A model generated the notes under the pieces. It worked only from the letters and a program-made list of their open reading frames with translations. It was not told the origin of the DNA and searched no databases. A program made the position numbers and the translations under genes. Positions 5,218 to 7,685 of a stretch of 7,685 nucleotides of DNA are shown here, in pieces. The number at the start of each line of letters is the position of its first letter. Position 1 is the first letter of the stretch. The DNA is from Chloroflexota bacterium (GTDB lineage Bacteria; Chloroflexota; Dehalococcoidia; Bin125), in the NCBI GenBank assembly GCA_026705105.1, contig JAPPBK010000017.1, forward strand, positions 1 to 7,685, given 5' to 3'.

Positions 5218-6465
5218 CTAGCGCTCGATTTCCGCCGCTGTCTCCAGCGCTTCTTCCCAGGTGACCTGATCGCGGATCATCGCCTGGTAGCGGCGCAGCA
5301 TCCGGGGCCAGCCGACGGCGACGACGCCGGTCAAGTAGCCGCGCAGGCCGTAGATGGCGGCGAAGCGGTTCGACTCCAGCGTGCCGTGGACCAGGCGGAA
5401 CTCGTCGCGGGGCGCGGTGATACCTGAGGCCATGATGCTCAGTCCGTGCTGGTCCGACCAGAAGTAAGGCACGGGCGCGAAGGCCTCGAGCGACTCGTTG
5501 CGGCTCTCTCGCAACAGGTTCTGGGCGGCGGCCATGCCCTGCTCGACGGCATTGGTCCAGTGTTCGATGCGCATCGTGCGCTGCGGATTCGAGTAGCGAA
5601 AGTGGGCGAACAGGCCGTTGGGCCAGCGGGCGACGTCGCCGGCGGCGTAGATCATCGGCGCGGCCCGGCAGTACTGATCGCAGATCACGCCGTCGCCAAT
5701 CGTGAGTCCGGAGTCCGCCAGCCATTCCACGTTGGGTCGCACACCAATGCCGACGACAACGGTGTCGGCCTCGATCCGCGAGCCGTCCTCGAGCAGCACG
5801 GTCTCTACGCAGCCGTCGCCCAGCAGGTCGGCGACCCTGGCGTCGAAGCGCATCTGGACGCCGGCATCATGGTGAAGCATTCTGGCCCACTCGGCCAACT
5901 CCTCGCCCAGCGGACCGAGCATGGGCGCGCTGAGCGCCTCGATCATGGTTACATCGAGCCCCCGCGCTCGCGCCGACGAGGCTACTTCGGCGCCGATGAA
6001 ACCTGCGCCGATCACGGCTACTCGCTGGCCCTTCTCCAGTTCGCTACGGATTCGCAGCGCGTCGGTTTTGGTGCGCAGCGTGTGCACCCCGTCGAGTTCA
6101 CTGCCGACGGGCAACGAGATCGCACGTGCGCCGGTCGCGATGATCAGTCCGTCGAACTCCAGCGATTCGTCTCGGTCGAGGCGCAGCGCACGGCCTCCAG
6201 CGTCGAGTCCAACCGCGCGGCGACCGGTTTGCAGGTCGAGGTTGAGGTCGGCGAGCTCGCCGGGAGAGCGCAACGGCAGGCGGTCGTCGTCCCACTCGCC
6301 GGTCAGCATCTGCTTGGACAGCGGCGGCCGGTCGTAGGGGTCCTGCGGTTCGTCGCCGATCATCGTGATTCGACCGGCGTAGGCCTCGGCACGGAGGGTC
6401 TCGGCCGCGTTGAGTCCGGCCAACGACGCGCCGACGATGACAACGTGTTGCATTGGGTGTTGCAT
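5218..6465 (-). CDS. Ferredoxin-NAD(P)H reductase-type flavoprotein (oxygenase-coupled class)
   Basis: The protein is 415 residues, the standard length of the BphA4/putidaredoxin-reductase/ThcD class, which passes electrons from NAD(P)H through FAD to a small ferredoxin serving a P450 or Rieske oxygenase. The FAD fold begins HVVIVGASLAGLNAAETLR (7-25), with Ser for the second Gly (GASLAG), a variant seen in related reductases. PYDRPPLSK (43-51) and IIATGAR (108-114) follow. The NAD-binding fold is VIGAGFIGAEVA (151-162) with E176 at the end of its second strand, which favours NADH. IYAAGDVA (272-279) is the second FAD site, and EHWTNAVEQG (301-310) and PYFWSDQHG (333-341) are class-typical. 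No Shine-Dalgarno is seen before the ATG at 6465 or the alternative at 6453. No ferredoxin or oxygenase gene is adjacent. It is convergent with the upstream-coordinate gene by one base and divergent from the SDR gene. Confidence 0.9.
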   Translation of the reverse strand: MQHPMQHVVIVGASLAGLNAAETLRAEAYAGRITMIGDEPQDPYDRPPLSKQMLTGEWDDDRLPLRSPGELADLNLDLQTGRRAVGLDAGGRALRLDRDESLEFDGLIIATGARAISLPVGSELDGVHTLRTKTDALRIRSELEKGQRVAVIGAGFIGAEVASSARARGLDVTMIEALSAPMLGPLGEELAEWARMLHHDAGVQMRFDARVADLLGDGCVETVLLEDGSRIEADTVVVGIGVRPNVEWLADSGLTIGDGVICDQYCRAAPMIYAAGDVARWPNGLFAHFRYSNPQRTMRIEHWTNAVEQGMAAAQNLLRESRNESLEAFAPVPYFWSDQHGLSIMASGITAPRDEFRLVHGTLESNRFAAIYGLRGYLTGVVAVGWPRMLRRYQAMIRDQVTWEEALETAAEIER

Positions 6466-6471
6466 GGGCAG

Positions 6472-6477
6472 AGGGTA
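6472..6477 (-). promoter_or_regulatory. Possible -10 box of the reductase gene, leaderless geometry
   Basis: Read on the minus strand this is TACCCT (TANNNT form), and exactly six bases separate it from the ATG at 6465. The gene has no Shine-Dalgarno, so a leaderless transcript is plausible. A TCGACC (6498-6493, minus) resembles -35 TTGACA at four of six positions, but the 15-bp spacer is short. Confidence 0.35.
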
Positions 6478-6526
6478 TCGCGGCGGTCATCTGGTCGAGT
6501 CAGGCTGGATTTGTGAAATGCTTCGC

Positions 6527-6532
6527 TATGAT
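6527..6532 (+). promoter_or_regulatory. Likely -10 box of the SDR gene
   Basis: TATGAT differs from TATAAT at one base and stands out in this G+C-rich gap. It would start transcription near 6539, giving a leader of about 40 bases that includes the strong Shine-Dalgarno GGAGG (6571-6575), five bases before the ATG. The -35 region is poor (CTGGAT at 6505-6510, 16-bp spacer). The inverted arms TTCG/CGAA (6522-6525 with 6538-6541) flank the box. Confidence 0.5.
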
Positions 6533-6580
6533 GCACTCGAAACCACTGACCAGACACACATCAGCAGACTGGAGGCAGCC

Positions 6581-7450
6581 ATGGGCAAGTTGGACGGCAA
6601 GGTGGCCATCGTGACCGGGGCGAGCCGCGGCATTGGCGCGGCGATCGCCGAGTGCTTCGCGGCCGAGGGCGCCAGGGTGATCGCGACTGCGCGCACCGTG
6701 CAGGAGGGCACCCACCCGCTGCCGGGTTCGCTGGAAATGACGATCAAGAACATCCGCGACGCCGGCGGTGAAGCGACGGCGGTGGCCGGCAATGTGTCGG
6801 AGTACGAAGAGTGCGCCGGCATCGTCCAGCAAACGATCGACACCTATGGCCAGCCCGACGTGCTGGTCAACAACGCCGCGCTGACCTACTTCATCCCGGT
6901 CAAGGACTTCCCAGTTCGCCGCTGGCTGCGCTCGACGGCGGTCAACTTCCACGGGCCGTTCTACATGAGCCAGCTCTGCCTGAACGAAGGCGGGATGATC
7001 GAGCGCAACTCCGGCGCAATCGTCAACGTCTCCTCGGCCGCAGCCATCGGCCCTGGCCGAGGCCCGTACGACGAGACCAACGGTCCCGCAGGCGGAGGCG
7101 GCACCCTCTACGGCGCGGAGAAGGCGGCGCTGGAGCGCTTCACGCAGGGTCTGGCCTCCGAGGTCTACCAGTACGGCGTCTCGGTGACCTGCTACAGCCC
7201 GTCGCAGATCGTGCCGACGCCGGGTGTGGTGCATCACCGGCTGATGGAAGGCCGTGACCCGAACGAGGCCGAGGGCGTCGAGATCATGGCGCAGGCCGCG
7301 TTGTTGCTCGCCACCGAGCCACTCGACAAGGTCACCGGCCGGGTTACCTACTCCCAGGAGATTCTCAAAGAGTTTGGCTGGGACATGGGCGAGAAGACGC
7401 CTGCAGGTACCGGCGTGACGACTCCGGGGTCCGGCTACTCTCAGATCTAA
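6581..7450 (+). CDS. Short-chain dehydrogenase/reductase (SDR), NADP(H)-type
   Basis: The protein is a 289-residue classical SDR. Its Rossmann fold opens KVAIVTGASRGIGAAIAE (7-24), the TGxxxGxG dinucleotide motif. R16 and R38 (in ATAR) suggest NADP(H). VLVNNAAL (94-101) is the NNAG-type structural motif, N122 the helix-4 Asn, S151/S152 in VNVSSAAAIG the catalytic Ser, and Y177/K181 in LYGAEK the YxxxK pair, so the catalytic tetrad is complete. The Ser-to-Tyr interval (152 to 177) is about 25 residues against the usual ~13, because of a Gly/Pro-rich insert, PGRGPYDETNGPAGGGG (158-174). The C-terminal extension after about 265 is also longer than in minimal SDRs. The start is fixed by GGAGG five bases upstream. 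It is divergent from the ferredoxin-reductase-type gene. Substrate unknown: an alcohol, a 3-ketoacyl or other carbonyl compound is possible. Confidence 0.92.
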   Translation: MGKLDGKVAIVTGASRGIGAAIAECFAAEGARVIATARTVQEGTHPLPGSLEMTIKNIRDAGGEATAVAGNVSEYEECAGIVQQTIDTYGQPDVLVNNAALTYFIPVKDFPVRRWLRSTAVNFHGPFYMSQLCLNEGGMIERNSGAIVNVSSAAAIGPGRGPYDETNGPAGGGGTLYGAEKAALERFTQGLASEVYQYGVSVTCYSPSQIVPTPGVVHHRLMEGRDPNEAEGVEIMAQAALLLATEPLDKVTGRVTYSQEILKEFGWDMGEKTPAGTGVTTPGSGYSQI

Positions 7451-7469
7451 ACGCCGCCGATCGCGCGTT

Positions 7470-7484
7470 GCAGCCTGTGGCTGC
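7470..7484 (+). terminator. Hairpin after the SDR gene, weak terminator candidate
   Basis: GCAGCC-TGT-GGCTGC forms a perfect 6-bp G/C-rich stem with a three-base loop, 20 bp after the SDR stop. The following bases (CTAGTTGGG) do not form a T-run, so termination would be weak or factor-assisted. It is the only notable structure in the 50-bp gap before the next reading frame. Confidence 0.35.
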
Positions 7485-7500
7485 CTAGTTGGGCACTGCC

Positions 7501-7685
7501 GTGGCATCCGCCGATGTCGAGCGAGTAGAGGGCTGGTTCCGCGAAGGCGAGTTGTTACATCCCTGCGAGGGCGACGCGCCGCCGTCGACTGTTGACCTGG
7601 CCCGCGCGATCGCGTCGATCGGCGGTGTGCTCTCGAACCTCCGGCTCGGCGTCCACTACGTGCAGTGGGCCGTCGTCGTGGTGGC
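7501..7685 (+). CDS. Partial hypothetical protein, runs off the right edge
   Basis: An open frame begins with GTG at 7501 (TTG at 7489 is an alternative; an in-frame TAG lies at 7486-7488) and stays open to the window end for 61 codons. Third positions are G or C in about 51 of the 61 codons, like the neighbouring genes, so I consider it a true gene start. It reads ADVERVEGWFREGELLHPCE and then a helical-looking TVDLARAIASIGGVLSNLRLG, ending in a hydrophobic strand, WAVVVVA. No Shine-Dalgarno is visible, which leaves the start uncertain. I do not recognise the family with confidence. The W-(F/Y)-x-E-G-x-L-L-x-P opening followed by TVDLARA faintly recalls the N-terminus of some alkaline-phosphatase-superfamily proteins, but too little is present to assign it. 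It follows the SDR gene by 50 bp in the same direction. Confidence 0.5.
   Translation, partial: MASADVERVEGWFREGELLHPCEGDAPPSTVDLARAIASIGGVLSNLRLGVHYVQWAVVVV

Noticed and set aside
5446..6516. Plus-strand open frame (356 codons) opposite the ferredoxin reductase gene
   Set aside because: Shadow frame of a strongly conserved minus-strand gene; no recognisable domain and shadow-type composition.
6410..6580. N-terminal extension of the SDR from 6410
   Set aside because: It would overlap the divergent reductase start and place unrelated residues before the Rossmann strand. GGAGG at 6571 selects the ATG at 6581.
7470..7484. Strong intrinsic terminator after the SDR gene
   Set aside because: The stem is only 6 bp and no T-run follows, so it is kept only as a weak candidate.
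6500..7507. Minus-strand open frame (335 codons) opposite the SDR gene
   Set aside because: The SDR has all catalytic motifs and a strong ribosome site; the antisense frame is Arg/His/Asp/Val-rich with no motif.

Overview
This is a high-GC window (roughly two-thirds G+C by eye, with strongly G/C-biased third codon positions) from a bacterial chromosome. It is almost fully coding: seven complete protein genes, one partial gene at the right edge, and short intergenic gaps. I see no RNA genes, CRISPR arrays, insertion sequences or phage genes. The gene content (menaquinone synthesis, a Chloroflexota-like IlvE N-terminus, a divergent PlsY, a geranylgeranyl-reductase-family flavoprotein and SDR/ferredoxin-reductase genes) suggests an environmental, probably aerobic, Chloroflexota-type bacterium. 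That placement is inferred from how the proteins read and has not been tested by a search.

Layout, left to right. Positions 1-95 hold two direct copies, 45 bp apart, of a C/G-rich hairpin element. Next comes a minus-strand pair, a TetR-family regulator (954-1607) followed by menB (96-947); the menB Shine-Dalgarno lies inside the last two tetR codons. Divergent from them is a menG/ubiE methyltransferase (1666-2400). The 58-bp gap between tetR and menG carries a CTGTA direct repeat and a small palindrome that overlap possible -10 boxes for both directions. After a 121-bp gap, ilvE (2522-3463), plsY (3478-4059) and a geranylgeranyl-reductase-family gene (4035-5216) run on the plus strand with 14-bp spacing and then a 25-bp overlap, so they look like one operon. 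The last of these converges, with one base between stop codons, on a minus-strand ferredoxin-NAD(P)H reductase-type gene (5218-6465). That gene is divergent from a short-chain dehydrogenase (6581-7450). A further plus-strand reading frame enters at about 7501 and runs off the end.

How the genes fit together. MenB (naphthoate ring formation) and MenG (the final ring methylation) are two steps of the classical menaquinone pathway. The TetR protein encoded between them is well placed to control both. The geranylgeranyl-reductase-family enzyme could saturate the menaquinone side chain or another isoprenoid, and PlsY makes lysophosphatidate for membrane lipids, so the left two-thirds of the window is weighted towards membrane and quinone metabolism. 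IlvE supplies branched-chain amino acids or their keto acids, which can also prime branched fatty acids. The reductase and SDR look like separate redox functions, and no ferredoxin or oxygenase partner is visible.

I found no convincing undescribed multi-gene system. The most interesting points are the TetR-men arrangement with its compact operator-like site, possible leaderless starts (TANNNT, six bases, ATG) at two divergent promoters, the flipped-apex tandem hairpins, and departures from family consensus in PlsY and the SDR.
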